Of a stretch of DNA of 64,000 bases, positions 63,905 through 64,000 are shown piece by piece. Below the pieces are notes generated by a model that did no database searches, was not told where the DNA came from, and worked only from the letters and a program-made list of their open reading frames with translations. Numbering within the stretch: position 1 is the stretch's first letter; every line of letters starts with the position of its first letter. The translations under genes and the position numbers were made by a program. Origin of the DNA: an uncultured Bacteroidaceae bacterium (GTDB lineage: Bacteria > Bacteroidota > Bacteroidia > Bacteroidales > Bacteroidaceae); assembly GCA_905235305.1 (NCBI GenBank), contig CAJOLC010000024.1, positions 49,362 to 113,361 on the forward strand. Direction: 5' to 3'.

Positions 63905-64000
63905 ATGATTCCAAAACTAATACTTGGCAAAAACATATCAAGTAAAAAAACTGTCTACACCTACAGAGATTTAATGAAATGTGAATTTCAACAGCTTTGG
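63905..64000 (+). CDS. start of an unidentified gene (cut by window end)
   Basis: An ATG at 63905 opens a frame that runs to the last base (32 codons): MIPKLILGKNISSKKTVYTY and then RDLMKCEFQQLW. It starts about 100 bases after a terminator, in AT-rich surroundings. Too short to classify. Confidence 0.45.
   Translation, partial: MIPKLILGKNISSKKTVYTYRDLMKCEFQQLW

Overview
The window looks like a chromosomal segment of a gut- or rumen-type Bacteroidales bacterium, most likely Prevotellaceae or a near relative. The reasons are: most transcription units have the Bacteroidetes -7 promoter box (TAnnTTTG, usually TATCTTTG, TAACTTTG or TACCTTTG) and no obvious Shine-Dalgarno; a type IX secretion gene (porQ) precedes cmk and ispH; the bam/ompH/uppS envelope block, RprX/RprY, an EF-G paralogue, the GGGtGRT/NifU-like pair, and the DUF6089, DUF6242, DUF4827, DUF1573 and GxGYxYP families are all typical of this order. 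No database search was run; names come from recognised motifs and gene order.

Layout. 1-7.9 kb: tatD (cut by the window edge), a polyprenyl synthetase, tonB, porQ-cmk-ispH, and meaB with a DUF1573 gene. 8-9.5 kb: a frameshifted membrane glycosyltransferase. 10-19.3 kb: a ten-gene minus-strand envelope operon from one promoter at about 19.3 kb (DUF6242, DUF6089, uppS, bamA, three ompH/skp paralogues, murI, polyprenol-phosphate mannosyltransferase, gtrA). 19.9-25 kb: ribD, prmC, recX, GGGtGRT protein, Fe-S scaffold, dapA. 25.3-32.7 kb: an accessory, visibly more AT-rich island between dapA and ligA. 33-41.3 kb: ligA, a GH28 enzyme, tRNA-Pro(UGG), serC-serA-DUF1015, yigZ. 41.6-46.3 kb: a secreted-protein pair and a broken EptA-like transferase. 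46.4-54 kb: recG-ispD-DJ-1, nadK, a broken ABC transporter, an outer-membrane barrel. 54-60.6 kb: rprY, rprX, EF-G2, hemW, DUF4827. 60.7-64 kb: a decayed accessory end with a pseudogene, repeats, a frameshifted DUF2779 gene, a small acidic protein and the start of a further gene.

Functional themes. Undecaprenyl/isoprenoid supply (ispD, ispH, polyprenyl synthetase, uppS), peptidoglycan precursors (murI, dapA), outer-membrane assembly (bamA, ompH x3) and polyprenol-linked sugar transfer (mannosyltransferase, gtrA, membrane GT) dominate. 

Most notable is the island at 25.5-32.7 kb. A WYL regulator and a DUF1016 (YhcG-type) nuclease form one operon. Next comes a two-gene module: a histidine kinase with an unusual N-terminal domain resembling a type I restriction specificity subunit, and a receiver protein whose C-terminal helical half carries an R-x6-H motif like HEPN/Abi-type RNases. 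This module has its own promoter and is bracketed by a 28-bp imperfect direct repeat. A PIF1-like helicase, a TPR-like protein and a small membrane protein follow. I infer a candidate anti-phage phosphorelay. 

The window also holds three repeat types with a 22-bp period, GC-rich palindromes including one inserted in frame in ribD, and five long genes broken by indels of different kinds.
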